Positions 53,991 to 63,896 of a stretch of DNA of 64,000 nucleotides are shown in pieces. The stretch comes from Asterias rubens (Eukaryota; Echinodermata; Asteroidea; Forcipulatida; Asteriidae), in NCBI RefSeq assembly GCF_902459465.1, contig NC_047066.1, positions 17,921,047-17,985,046 of the forward strand. The letters run 5' to 3'. Each line of letters begins with the position of its first letter. Position 1 is the first letter of the stretch. Made by a program: the position numbers and the translations under genes. The notes beneath the pieces were generated by a model. That model saw nothing but the letters and a program-made list of their open reading frames with translations. It searched no databases and had not been told where the DNA came from.

Positions 53991-54310
53991 TAAATAAATA
54001 AAATAATCATGGAGGAAAAATTAGTCCTCCATGAATTAATTAACTAATAAATTACTAAAAACATATTAATAAAAAAAAGAAAACAAAAAATAACAATACA
54101 AAAATTAACAAAATAAATGAAAATTAAACAACCAAATCATCTAATTCAATCAACAAAAATAAATAAATGCAACAAAAGTAAATCAAATAATCAACAAACT
54201 AAATCACAATAAAAAAAATCAATAACCGGTAATTAACCAGTCAGTTAAACAAAATTGAATCAACAAAAGATTAGAAAAAAGAAAAAGAAAAAAAAGAAGA
54301 AAAAAAAAAA
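53991..54310. repeat. A-rich low-complexity region
   Basis: Long A/AAT/AAC-rich tract (AATAAATAAATAA, AACAAAAAATAACAATACAA) on the plus strand. Confidence 0.85.
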
Positions 54311-55262
54311 GGAAAGTAAATGACAAGAAAATGCTTTGCACCAACTCTTCGCTTTAATCAAAGTACTTGTTGACAACAAAAACAATACGCAACAACAAAA
54401 TAACAAATGCTTGTATTTTAAGGGCAGGAAATTCATAAATAAAAGTACAATGTTATTAAAACTACTGTGGAACGGATAAAAATGCAATAATTGGAATAAA
54501 TTTAAATTTTCTGACAGAAATAAAATATTGGTTGTGGAATAGAAAAGGATTTCAAAGTTGCATTATGGAAAAAGACATTGCTGAACTTTCATATTGTTTG
54601 AATCTGTTTGCTTTTATCTTAAAGGAACATTACACAATTGTTTTTTGCTAACAATACAGTTGCTGGCAGTGTAAGCACTTTATGTAATCCACCATATACA
54701 CAAACTGACAAACCTGTAGAAGCTTGAGACCAATTGGCCATCTGTGAAAATAGTGAAAACCCGATTACACTTTTTGCATGACATCGATTCAAAAACAAAA
54801 TGAAAATAAAATGCTCACTGGGAGCTATAAACTCCAACAAGGAATTAAGTTTAATTTATTTCTCATCAAATATGACATTTCAGACAGAGAATATTTCAAG
54901 GGATGTTTTCTACTATCATCATCATTAGACTGTGTAAGTTTTATGTATTATCTGTGATGTTGTACGATTTTGTTTGCTTTCCAATTCTGTTATGTTCCTA
55001 TAAATAAAAATGCTTAGAAACTGCAGGATTGTGACTTATGGGATGTATTTTTGAGAGGTTTCAAAGGTGCAGGTATGTTTTGCAGGCTTTGGAAGACAAG
55101 TAAAACTATAATAGTTTAAAAAATCTACAAAATATTGGAAAATAATCTCATAACAACTTCTTGAAAATGATGATATGCTACTGAAACAGGAATACTTTAA
55201 AAGTAGCTAATGCTCCAAGTGGTTGGAATGTCGATGCTGACCATAGTGCGCATTTTCCAACA
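54311..55262. other. No recognised gene
   Basis: AT-rich DNA. A possible decayed R1-like repeat at 54620-54900 (AAGGAACATTACACAATTG … CTTGAGACCAATTGGCCATC). Confidence 0.35.
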
Positions 55263-55515
55263 ACACCTTTTCGCAAATACCCATTGCGCAAGCGCTGACT
55301 GTTAAATGAGGAGCTTTGTGGTCTAGTTATGGATCTTAATTTGATTCCCAGCTAGACCACAATAGACCTTTTCGCAAATACCATTGCGCAAGCGCAGACT
55401 GTTGAATGAGGTGCATTGTGGGATAGATACGGAACAAATATGGACACCAGCTAGACCACAATGCACCTAATTCCATGCTTTACACACGTGCCCGAGTATT
55501 TGCAAAAAGGTCTAT
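55263..55515. mobile_element. Two tandem R5-family MITEs
   Basis: A truncated copy (55263-55365: CTTTTCGCAAATACCCATTG … CAGCTAGACCACAAT) is followed at once by a full copy (55366-55515: AGACCTTTTCGCAAATACCA … TATTTGCAAAAAGGTCTAT). Confidence 0.75.
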
Positions 55516-55827
55516 GGCTTTCAAGACTTGATAAGTCTTCTGCCACCTAGTGTCAGAAAAGTGTCCAATTGGGAAAAAAATTCCCAAACTGAACTAAAAC
55601 AAAACAATAATCTTCACAAATGAGAACTGCATAAATAGCAAGATTGTAAAATAAAAAATGGAGCGTGTATTGAAGTCAAGTTCTTCACATAAAAAATCTA
55701 TTCTTTGGTTCATTTTCTCGGCTATCTATACAGGGTCTAGGCGTTAAAGAAAATAGCAAAAGTAAATATTCCTACTTTGCTAAAAAAAAAAAGGGGGGGG
55801 GGGGAGGGGAGAGAGTATTTAACCCTT

Positions 55828-56155
55828 TACTCTGAGCAAGTTCGAGTGTGCACATTTAGTCCACCAGTGGTCGACCACAGACTAGCAATGCACATGCGCA
55901 GTGACGTACTCACCCGGACGACTCGTTTGGTAGTCTACTCAACCTTCTACCTTTTCGCTAAAGTTTCAGTGGTTCCCTTCTGCGCTAAACACATGTTAGA
56001 ATGGAACATGATGTTGGGACCAGTGAAGAAACCATGGGCTCGAGGCTGGTTCCAAATGGTCGACCACAGAGGTCAACCAATTGTCGACCAGCCTGGGTTC
56101 GCGTCAAAATGGTCAACCTTTAGTTAACCATTGTGCACACTCGAACTTGCTCTCT
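55828..56155. mobile_element. Palindromic MITE (GAGCAAGTTCGAGTGTGCAC ends)
   Basis: GAGCAAGTTCGAGTGTGCAC at the left, GTGCACACTCGAACTTGCTC at the right. Internal TGGTCGACCACAG occurs twice. TTAAC words border both sides. Confidence 0.75.
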
Positions 56156-57555
56156 GTTAACACCATTAATGAACTCACAAGTTCCTTAAAGAGGCAGTAC
56201 TTAACTTTGCTGACAATTGTAACTTTCAAATATATTTAAATTATATTAATATATTTACACAATATAAACGGTAAATTGTACTATATTATATATCAAATAA
56301 TAAGATCGAATATAAACAGTTACAGTTATGGAGCATTGTGTACCAAACACAAAATACTAAATACCCAATACTCTAAATTCTGGACGAAATGAAAATAACT
56401 TTAAAATTGTACGAAGACAGTTGTTTTTGGAATGCTTCCATTGATGTCTGACTCCCTGTGCCTTTTTGAAAGAAAGGATATAAAGACATTCCTGGAGCCA
56501 GTCTAATTTTCATCACAACCCTGTTTAGCGGTGAGGTATATACCATTTCCAATATGGCCAGCAAGTGATAGGATTGTGTTTTGATGAAACAAGCATGGAA
56601 TTTGGTAGCAATGGCAGCCATTTTGAAAATCTGCAATGGCCCTATACCATGGTACTTTTTTATAAGGGTAGTTTATTCGCCCCTTGCACGGTCAGCCATT
56701 TTGGTGTACAGCCTCAAGTTTTGGACATCAGTGAATAGAAGCATTATATAACTTGATATTGTCATGGCAATGTAATGAGGCTGTCATCTAGATAATACAT
56801 AAATACAATACAAATGAAGCATGTAGTCGAGGCTCTACGCGCAAAATGCTGAATTCCATGCTTGTATTATCAAAGGCACAATTTCCCCACATACATGACA
56901 TATTTACCCTTTTTACCCAACTACACAATTTTCAAGAGTTGTTATAACAAAATTTGGTTCGAATCTATGCATACAGTTTGGCAGTTTTAATTTGCACCAA
57001 ACATTTCAAATGCATTGTTGAAACTCTGACTTGAGCCACTAATCAAATTAATAAATACACACTTGCGCAAGAAAGTATAAAAACTCATCAGAGTTCAAAT
57101 TAAATCTAAGAACTATAAATAATTCACACAGAAAATGATACTGTAGGTTGAATGGTGAATGTCGTGCAGACATAACCTGACATTACGGTGACTCTAGTGA
57201 AGATGTGTGAAAAGTGAGTCTATTGAACCCTTGCACGCACCCAAGCACGTAACACGCGGCGACTGTGCCACGCTCACCATTTTGGTGGTCAATAAGTTTA
57301 CGTGTAAATACTGCTGCCTAAAATGTGCATTTCACTGAATAACGCACATTGATATTGCCCAACAAAATGGCGCATCCAAGATTTTTCTGATGACGTCAGG
57401 TGAATTGGGTCAGCTGCGTAATATTTTTTATATTTTCTATAATGAAATGTAGTTCATTTAGTTAAAGAAAAGCTACCAGCCCCACAGATATGATAAAGTG
57501 AACTGTTTTCCACAGTTCTATTTTACATGGCAGCATACTTCATCAACTACAATGA
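56156..57555. other. No recognised gene
   Basis: AT-rich DNA with no supported coding or repeat feature. The minus-strand frame at 56636-56373 has no family features. Confidence 0.4.
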
Positions 57556-57686
57556 AGGATACGACCGATTTGTGATACGACCAATTGGTGATAAAACCGA
57601 TTGGTGATACGACCAATTAGTGATACAACCAGTTGGTGATACTACCAGTCGGTGATACGACTAATTGGTGATACGACTGATTAGCG
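57556..57686. repeat. Minisatellite, 16-bp unit x8
   Basis: Eight units of GATACGACCAATTGGT with substitutions (GATAAAACCGATTGGT, GATACAACCAGTTGGT, GATACTACCAGTCGGT). Confidence 0.9.
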
Positions 57687-57704
57687 TTTAAATGTGAAAC
57701 ACCA

Positions 57705-58090
57705 TTCGGAGTGTGGTCAAAAGAAGGCAAGACACTTGTGTCCTTGGGCAAGACACGTTAACTATAATTCCTTCTCTGCACCCAGGAGTAAATGTGAGGA
57801 CAAAGGTGGTTCTTGCGATTGATTTAGCTTTGTGCGCTATGTTCTTGTGTTGTGTAACGCATGTTAAAGAACCCAGTGCACTTATCGAAAAGAGAAGGGG
57901 TTCGCCCCGGTGTTCCTGGCTGTGGCTGCCGTATGCACCGTCGCACCTTGTAAACCCTTATAAGGTGCTAAATAATTGGGTCTCAGAGTTTATCACTGCA
58001 ATAACCTATCTTTCTGAAAGGTTGTATATACTCAGCGCCTTGAGTTCCTTGTTTGGTAGATACGTGCGCTATATAAGACTTTGATATTAT
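57705..58090 (+). mobile_element. SINE (S1 family), longest copy
   Basis: AGACACTTGTGTCCTTGGGC, GTGTTGTGTAACGCATGTTA, AAGAACCCAGTGCACTTATC, AGAAGGGGTTCGCCCCGGTG, then a 3' tail CAGCGCCTTGAGTTCC … GTGCGCTATATAAGACTTTG ending in ATT. The tail resembles the LINE end at 51552-51620, a usual way for SINEs to borrow LINE machinery. The tRNA head is mostly absent. Confidence 0.65.
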
Positions 58091-58497
58091 TGTACATGGC
58101 AGTATAGGCTCCATGGGAGCTGAGATGGTTTAAAGAATGAATTACAATAATGGCCCAATGACCAGGGTTCTATAAGCCTTTTTTTTAAAATGGTGGTCAC
58201 TACGGGATTGCACTGTTAGGTTTGGGTTGATATGATCAGATTTACCCCAACCTAATAGTGTCATAGTTTGTGTCCGCCATACCTCAAAATGGCGTATAGT
58301 GTTTGAGTGCCAGGAGCGTCGCTGCATGGCAGATTTGAGCACTGTACAAGAAGCAAATAATAGTATTATTATACTTGGCTCCATCATAGTTAATCTATAA
58401 TTAGTGTTCATCCTCACAAAGTGGCTGGTGGCGGCCACGTCTTTGGAGAACCTTTCCGAATGCGAATTGATTTTCCAGTCTCTGAGCAGCCATGGCG

Positions 58498-61400
58498 TCA
58501 GTGTGAACTGTTCCTAGTGAACATAGTTTCATCATCGCTGGCGGAGTCTAAGAAGTCGTGATACTCAACATTATTCAAGAGTGGATGCTTGGAGGAATTG
58601 TTGAAGCCTTTCAGAGCGATCCGATCCTCGTATTCTTCCTGGTACATCTTCTCTCCGTCCAGACGATAGAAGCCTTGTTTCCGACGACCCGTTGATGGAG
58701 TGTGGCAGATTCGGATGAGACATAACATGGTTAGGATGAGAAGCAACACTCCAACGACTGAATAAAAGAAGAAGAAAATAAATATTATTAATACTGGGTG
58801 CGTTCGTTTAGCTTCCCTGGGTCGGCCCCGATCTGCCCCCGGTGCGTTCGAACAGCTCTGACGTCCTTCCAGGGGCTCACCTGGGGCAGCCCCCGGTGCT
58901 GTGCTTGTGGAGTGGGTCACTTGGGGGCTGGCCCCAGGTGTAGGACGTCAATACGACAGCGGTGAGTGATCGTTCGTTTAGGGAAGCTAAACGAAAGCAC
59001 CCTATATCAAGCAGTAGGTGAAAGTCGCCCTCTATTGACGATACTGTGTGGTGAGTTTCACCCTGGGCAGATATTTTCGCACCAGCGATGCGCTGGCCGA
59101 ATGTCACGGAATATCAGACATGCAACTTTCTAATCCCAGACAGAGGAAATGGCCAATCACACTTAACTTTTGAACAGTGTTTTTCAGTTTTCTATGGCAG
59201 TGTTTAGCAGAAAAAGAAGAGGAAATCAGCTGACCAGCTGAAAAGTTGCATGCCTGTAGTATTAACAACAGGCATTTTTTTAAAAGCGTTTACACACTGC
59301 ATCAAATCCCCTTTCTTTTGATTGGTCTTAAAGGGAAGGTATACATTTGGTAATCACTCTTAAAACTACTGTCAATAAAAACTTTGAGTTAGAAACCTGC
59401 GGCAGCTTTTGATAGTAATCAAGCATTTTGAGAAACATTTCACCTCAAAGTTATGTGGTTATATGTAAAAAGATATCAGTTTTTATGCCCCCAAATTTGA
59501 ATCTGAGAAGTGTTACTGTCAGTGATGTTTCTCAGACTGTGTATTCCAATTATGGATCATTTTCTTTGATGACCTTAATGAGGGAACCGATTTGGGTTCG
59601 TGTCATCGTATGCAAGGGTTCTATGAGAAAGTTTGAGTTTACCTGTAACTGTGATAAATATCAATGGCGGCAGACCTAGAATCTCCTTTTTTGCTTCCAT
59701 CTCAAAATCCACCAGCACCGCTTCATCAGCCATCTCCTTGCTTATAGACAGTTCCCGAGTCTGGGTCCCAGACCCCTCAGCCTCTACAGTCAGTGTATAG
59801 GTCCCCGGTAGAAGCAGTAGGTGAAAGTCTCCCTCTATTGACGATACTGTGTGGTGAGTTTTACCCTGGGCGGATATTTTCGCGCCAGCGATCGGTTGGC
59901 CGCGGATGTCACGCACGAAGCCTTTGATGCCTCGATGGGCTTCTTTAAGCATCTCTAGGAGAGAACTGCGATGCTCGTTCCACAGTGGCTGCAGCTGCGA
60001 CTGCTTCGGATACTTGCAGCAACCTACTGCTACAGCAATCTCCAAACAGTTTGCAAAATCATAGTTGTAATCCTACAAGAAAGAAATTATGATAAAGTGC
60101 TTAAATAGAACCATTTTATATTTTTGTTTACCCCAGGAACTATACACTCAGTACTTTCCCCAGTTAAGTTAAGACGAGTTAAGACTAGACTAGTCTTAAC
60201 TCTTTGTGAAATCCTCCCAAGGACCTTAAAAAAGATTTCTCCTTTCTTGTTGTGGCCAGACAAACTCAGTTATACATGTACCCAGCCTGATATATGGCAG
60301 ACGTTTTCACCATGGGCGCAGTATTATACAAATACAAGGTTTTGAGGTCCACTCAAACAAAATGTAAAGATAAATGTCCTGCGTCTGCATTTCTCGTACT
60401 AATTTTTTATTCTCTTTGTGTTATTTTCCCCAGTGACGTTTATACAGATATGAATAGGTGATCACCTGGCTACCGCTTCCCAGGTTATATCGTCAACTTT
60501 GGGTGTGATCCCTGGCTACACAGCAGTTAACGGTTGTATGGCTTCTGACTGGCACCCCGAACAAAGATGGTGACTAATCGGCAGACCGCCAACATAGGGC
60601 TAGATAGCTCAGTTGGTAGAGCGCCGGCACGTTAATCCGGAAGTCGTTGGTTCGAATCCCACTCTAGTCAATTCTTTGTTCAACCCCAAAAATCACTTCA
60701 AAATTTACCCAGTTAACGGTTGTATGGCTTCTGACTGGCACCCCCGAACAAAGATGTTGACTTATCGGGAGACCACCAACATAGGGCTAGATAGCTCAGT
60801 TGGTAGAGCACCGGTATGTAATCCGGAAGTCGTTGGTTCAAATCCCGCTCCAGTAAATTTGTTGTTGTTTAAAACCTACCCAGTCAGTTTCCCTTGTGGT
60901 TTATTTTACTACTTGATAGAAATGAACGGTCTCTAAATACCTGCATACTACCAGCATAGCTTTCCCAAGCTGCTCCGTTCACTATACCATCCTCAAACTC
61001 AGTGGCTGTCAAAAAAATACACAAAAACACAACAAAGATGATGATGATGATTTAGAATGCACAAAATTCGGATAATTGGACTTTCACTCCACTACTACTT
61101 GTATGGAAACACTGCAGACCTAAATTATGGGTGCGTTCGTTTAGCTTCCCTGGGTCGACCCCGGTCTGCCCCCGGAGCGTTAAAATAGCTTTGACGTCAT
61201 TCCAGGGGCTCAAATTAAAAGTTCACAGATTTACAAATAACCTACAGGGTTTACAGAAGGTAATGGTGAAAGACTTCCCTTGAAATATTATTTCTGAAAT
61301 GTTGTTCCATGAAATGCTTTACTTTCTGAGAAATCATTAAAACAATTATCAATTCTCGATTTCGAGAATAACAGATTTATTTTAAACACATGTCATGACA

Positions 61401-63824
61401 CGGCGAAACGTACGGAAACACGGGTGGGTTTTCCCGTTATTTTCTCCCGACATCGATGACCAATTGAGCCTAAATTTTCATAGGTTTGTTATTTTGTATA
61501 TAAGTTGTGATACACGAAGTGTGAGCCTTTGGACAATACTATTTACCGATGTTGTGCAATTGCTTTAAACCTTTATAAACTACTACAGTCATGGCATAGA
61601 GTCTCACAGTAACCATTAACCTATGGAAAATAAGTTTGCTGACAGATCAGAAAGTAAACTTGAGAATCTCAAAATATTCTTACCAATATCGTTGGGGCAC
61701 GATGGTTTTCCTAAATGCATTGTTGGGTGTAGTTTTGCATACTTCCTTGCAAGGTGAACAAATATGTCGTCATCTGGAGTTGGGTTGGGTAGATTTCTTC
61801 CAGCATAAGCTAAACAACATGGAAGTAAGAGATTATTTATTTTATTCACAGGACTAGGGGAAAGTACTGAGTATACAGTGCTAACACACATAAAAACCAA
61901 AATTAATATTGTTTATCCCCGATGCAAATTTAACATCTCTTACAACATTGCAATACCCGCTGCCAAAACATAGGATTCATCTGCCTCTAGCTACCGGGCA
62001 ACCTCGGTAGTTTAGTTGGTAAGACACTGCTCTAGAATTGCAAGGGTCGTGGGTTCGAATCCCACCCGAGTAACATGCCTGTGATATTTTTTTTTATACA
62101 GGACTCGGGAAATTACTGAGTAAACAGTGTTAACACACATCAGTGTATGGGTAAAAACCAAAATGAATAAGAAGTCATTAAATAAATTCATCTTTAAGAC
62201 ACTCCTCGGGCGTGAAAAGCGCTATATAAAAACGGTCTATTCATATTATTTTGCATTGCTAGAGCAGATGTCTTCAGCGAAATCAGCGGTTATCTCGATA
62301 GGATTCACACCAAGAACCCATGGATTATTCAACCCACTTACCCCGGTGGGTGCTTCTTGTGTAAGGGTATCTGACCACTAGTGTGCCACCATATAGGGCC
62401 ACTGACAGAGTGAACGGTCTACTCTGCAACCAGCCAATCACAACCCTCGTTTCTGGCTGGAGGTCGGCGTCGCTCCTGTTTACTGCCACACCTATAGCAT
62501 AAAATGAAAAATTATTTAGACATGTGCATCAGACCCATCTTCTGATGATAAAGTCTTCTGATGATAAAGTCATCAGAGGGGGGACGGAGGGGGGCGGAGC
62601 GCCGCTGGCCCCCACGAGCCACCTCTCCGACGAGTGTAACGCTCGTGGGGGACGAAGCGCCGCTGGCCCCCACGAGCCACCTCTCCGACGAGTGCCTCCG
62701 ACTGATAAAGTCATCAGAGGGTAGGTTCGAATCCCGGTCATCACACTTGTGTACTTGTGCTTATTTAACTGACCAAATTATCTTGTGAGGCATAACAAAT
62801 GCAAACTGGGTGCAGTGTATAGAGCAGTGGCATATTATAAGTTATCACACAAGCGCGAGTGGCATACGGCAACAAAAACCAGCGCGTCTGCGTTCCATAT
62901 CCAACATGGCCGATGGCTGAGTTGGATATGGGACGCACACGCGCTGTATTTGTCCATATTCCACGAGTGTGCTTGCGATAACGAATATCTTCACACCTCA
63001 TATAAGTCAACCTCATAAATAAACATTTCACGCGCAGAGTTTAGAATGTAATTTTTACACTGACCGTATACGGAGCGTGACGCATTGACACTCACAATAC
63101 GCAGAGTGCATGTAAAAACATGTAGGTTATCACACTCTTATTATCACACTCTGGTTCGAGCATCTGACTGTAAGGTTTGTGCGTACGTGAAGATAAGTAT
63201 TAAATAATAATAATAATAATAATAATTTGGGGGGCTAATCGTCCTTACTCGCAGATAAGAGCTGAATTGCGAAGGACGCGGCTACAACGTGTTCGAGAAG
63301 CAGGCATGCAAGGGCGCATTCAGCTGCCAGCCACATCAACCCATTATGACCACGGAGCACAGCCAAGATCGAAAGTGTTTGATTTTTTCCCGAGGGAGGA
63401 AAACCTGATTGTCTGGAAAACCCTCGTGGCACAGCAGAGAACCAACGCACAACTCAACTCACATATGGCCCCGACCGGGAATCGAACCGGGGTCACCTTG
63501 GTGAGAGGCGAGCGCTTTTACACACAAGCCAACCGTGCCACCACTATTTTTTACAGTAGCAAGATTTGATCAATGTGAAAATTCCTTAAAAATTCCAGTT
63601 TGCAAAAGCCAATTTTGTGTATTTATTTCAAATTTTTGTTGCTTGGATTTGTTTTAATAGATTGTCTGGCGACTAGACTTACTTGGGAAGTCTTGTTCCA
63701 GGTCTACATCTTGCGAGTTCCTTGCCCCTTTGTCACCAGAGCAGGTTCCCTCGGAACCCCACACAGTCTCACTCCCATCTGGGTTCATATTGGCTAGAAT
63801 GTGGATGTGGGTATTGTCAATCAT
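58498..63824 (-). CDS. CPD: Carboxypeptidase D, C-terminal part (inactive domain III, TM, tail); 5' end beyond window
   Basis: Six exons in one frame: 63824-63683, 62491-62342, 61809-61684, 61005-60941, 60072-59643 and 58757-58498 (TGA 58500-58498), 390 aa. Domain order: end of an M14 carboxypeptidase domain (IHILANMNPDGSE; SVALYGGTLVVRYPY; TPDDDIFVHLARKYAKLHP; GKPSCPND; NCLEIAVAVGCCKYP), a transthyretin-like domain (HRGIKGFVRDIRGQPIAGAK … LLLLPGTYTLTVEAEG), a membrane span (VVGVLLLILTMLCLIRIC) and an acidic tail (GFYRL, EEYEDRIALKG). Key sites are lost: the zinc His of the usual LHGG is Tyr (LYGG), the substrate-binding Asn-Arg before FP is Glu-Gln (DLEQDFP), and the catalytic Glu before the CC pair is Ala. 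That is the pattern of the third, inactive domain of carboxypeptidase D, a trans-Golgi/endosomal type I membrane protein. Domains I-II must lie beyond 64000. Exon 1 here begins in phase 0 after CCCCACAG. Confidence 0.9.
58797..59003. mobile_element. R6-family palindromic element in the last CPD intron
   Basis: GGGTGCGTTCGTTTAGCTTC with CC at the left, GGGAAGCTAAACGAAAGCAC with CC at the right; the interior is GC-rich (CAGCCCCCGGTGC, GGGGGCTGGCCCCAGG). Partial relatives lie at 12205-12660 and 61128-61212. Confidence 0.85.
59009..59106 (-). pseudogene. Duplicated fragment of the CPD transthyretin-domain exon
   Basis: The minus strand encodes GQRIAGAKISAQGETHHTV then SSIEGDFHLLL, versus GQPIAGAKISAQGKTHHTV in the real exon (59900-59805). 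Nucleotide identity is about 92 percent over 97 bp. Several differences are silent; one Lys-to-Glu change and an indel at the 5' end are not. There is no matching donor, so it is an exon scrap. It begins 5 bp from the R6 element and is followed by another inverted-repeat element (ATGCAACTTTC at 59119, GAAAAGTTGCAT at 59238). Confidence 0.8.
59327..59600. repeat. R2-family repeat in the last CPD intron
   Basis: TTAAAGGGAAGGTATACATT, GCGGCAGCTTTTGATAGTA, TTTTGAGAAACATTTCACCT, GAATCTGAGAAGTGTTACTG. Its end abuts the CPD exon ending at 59643. Confidence 0.7.
60152..60225. mobile_element. R4-family MITE fragment
   Basis: TTTCCCCAGTTAAGTTAAG, GACTAGACTAGTCTTAACTC, TTTGTGAAATCCTCCCA: the right part of the family seen at 44588-44735. 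Confidence 0.55.
60598..60670 (+). tRNA. tRNA-like sequence, anticodon position GTT; probable pseudo-tRNA
   Basis: GGCTAGA pairs with TCTAGTC (7 bp, one G-T). The D arm is TAGCTCAGTTGGTAGAGC. The anticodon arm CCGGC-ACGTTAA-TCCGG has one mismatch and a seven-base loop with GTT at the anticodon place. The T arm GTTGG-TTCGAAT-CCCAC has one mismatch. Position 33 is C rather than U, which is abnormal. Its presence in a 187-bp tandem repeat, with relatives at 60785 and 19457, points to a repeat-borne pseudo-tRNA. Confidence 0.4.
60785..60856 (+). pseudogene. tRNA-like pseudogene
   Basis: Second copy of the above. The anticodon loop has lost a base (CCGGT-ATGTAA-TCCGG), the acceptor end is TCCAGTA, and the B box is GGTTCAAATCCC. 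Confidence 0.6.
61128..61212. mobile_element. R6-family element, left arm only
   Basis: GGGTGCGTTCGTTTAGCTTC, CCTGGGTCGACCCCGGTCTG and TTTGACGTCATTCCAGGGGC, then the match stops. Confidence 0.75.
61440..61568. repeat. R1-family fragment
   Basis: CGACATCGATGACCAATTGA, TTTTCATAGGTTTGTTATTT and a decayed terminus GCAATTGCTTTAAA. Confidence 0.5.
62001..62073 (+). mobile_element. tRNA-like sequence (SINE head)
   Basis: ACCTCGGTAGTTTAGTTGGT, AAGACACTGCTCTAGAATTG and GTGGGTTCGAATCCCACCCG: good A and B boxes and a perfect T stem, but the acceptor stem pairs only five bases and the anticodon arm is poor. A relative at 27476-27545 implies a repeat family. Confidence 0.5.
62521..62745. repeat. Complex GC-rich tandem repeat with a tRNA-like B box
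   Basis: TCTGATGATAAAGTC-like words occur three to four times. A 40-bp phrase GAGCGCCGCTGGCCCCCACG with AGCCACCTCTCCGACGAGTG occurs twice, separated by an inverted CTCGTGGGGG. GGTTCGAATCCCGG at 62723 resembles a B box. It sits in a CPD intron. Confidence 0.6.
63228..63545 (-). mobile_element. tRNA-derived SINE (S2 family), best copy
   Basis: Minus strand: tRNA-like head with GGTGGCACGGTTGGCTTGTG, CGCTCGCCTCTCACCAAGGT and GGTTCGATTCCCGG, then body AGTTGAGTTGTGCGTTGGTT … CTCGGGAAAAAATC … GGGTTGATGTGGCTGGCAGC, and a 3' end followed by an ATT microsatellite (63209-63232). The CTC triplet in the decoding position suggests a tRNA-Glu-like source. Confidence 0.75.
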
Positions 63825-63896
63825 CTGTGGGGTTGTACACAAAATAAAAAAACGATTTAATGCATTAATAAAAACAACAAGAACAGTCAATATATA

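Larger units (their letters stand above)
60526..60890 (+). repeat. Tandem repeat, 187-bp unit x2, each with a tRNA-like sequence
   Basis: AACGGTTGTATGGCTTCTGA, CTGGCACCC, GAACAAAGATG, then the tRNA-like part and an AT-rich tail, occur twice (from 60529 and 60715). Units differ by scattered substitutions and small indels. Confidence 0.8.

Noticed and set aside
62001..62073. Functional tRNA gene
   Set aside because: Acceptor and anticodon arms are poorly paired and a relative exists at 27476-27545; treated as a SINE head.
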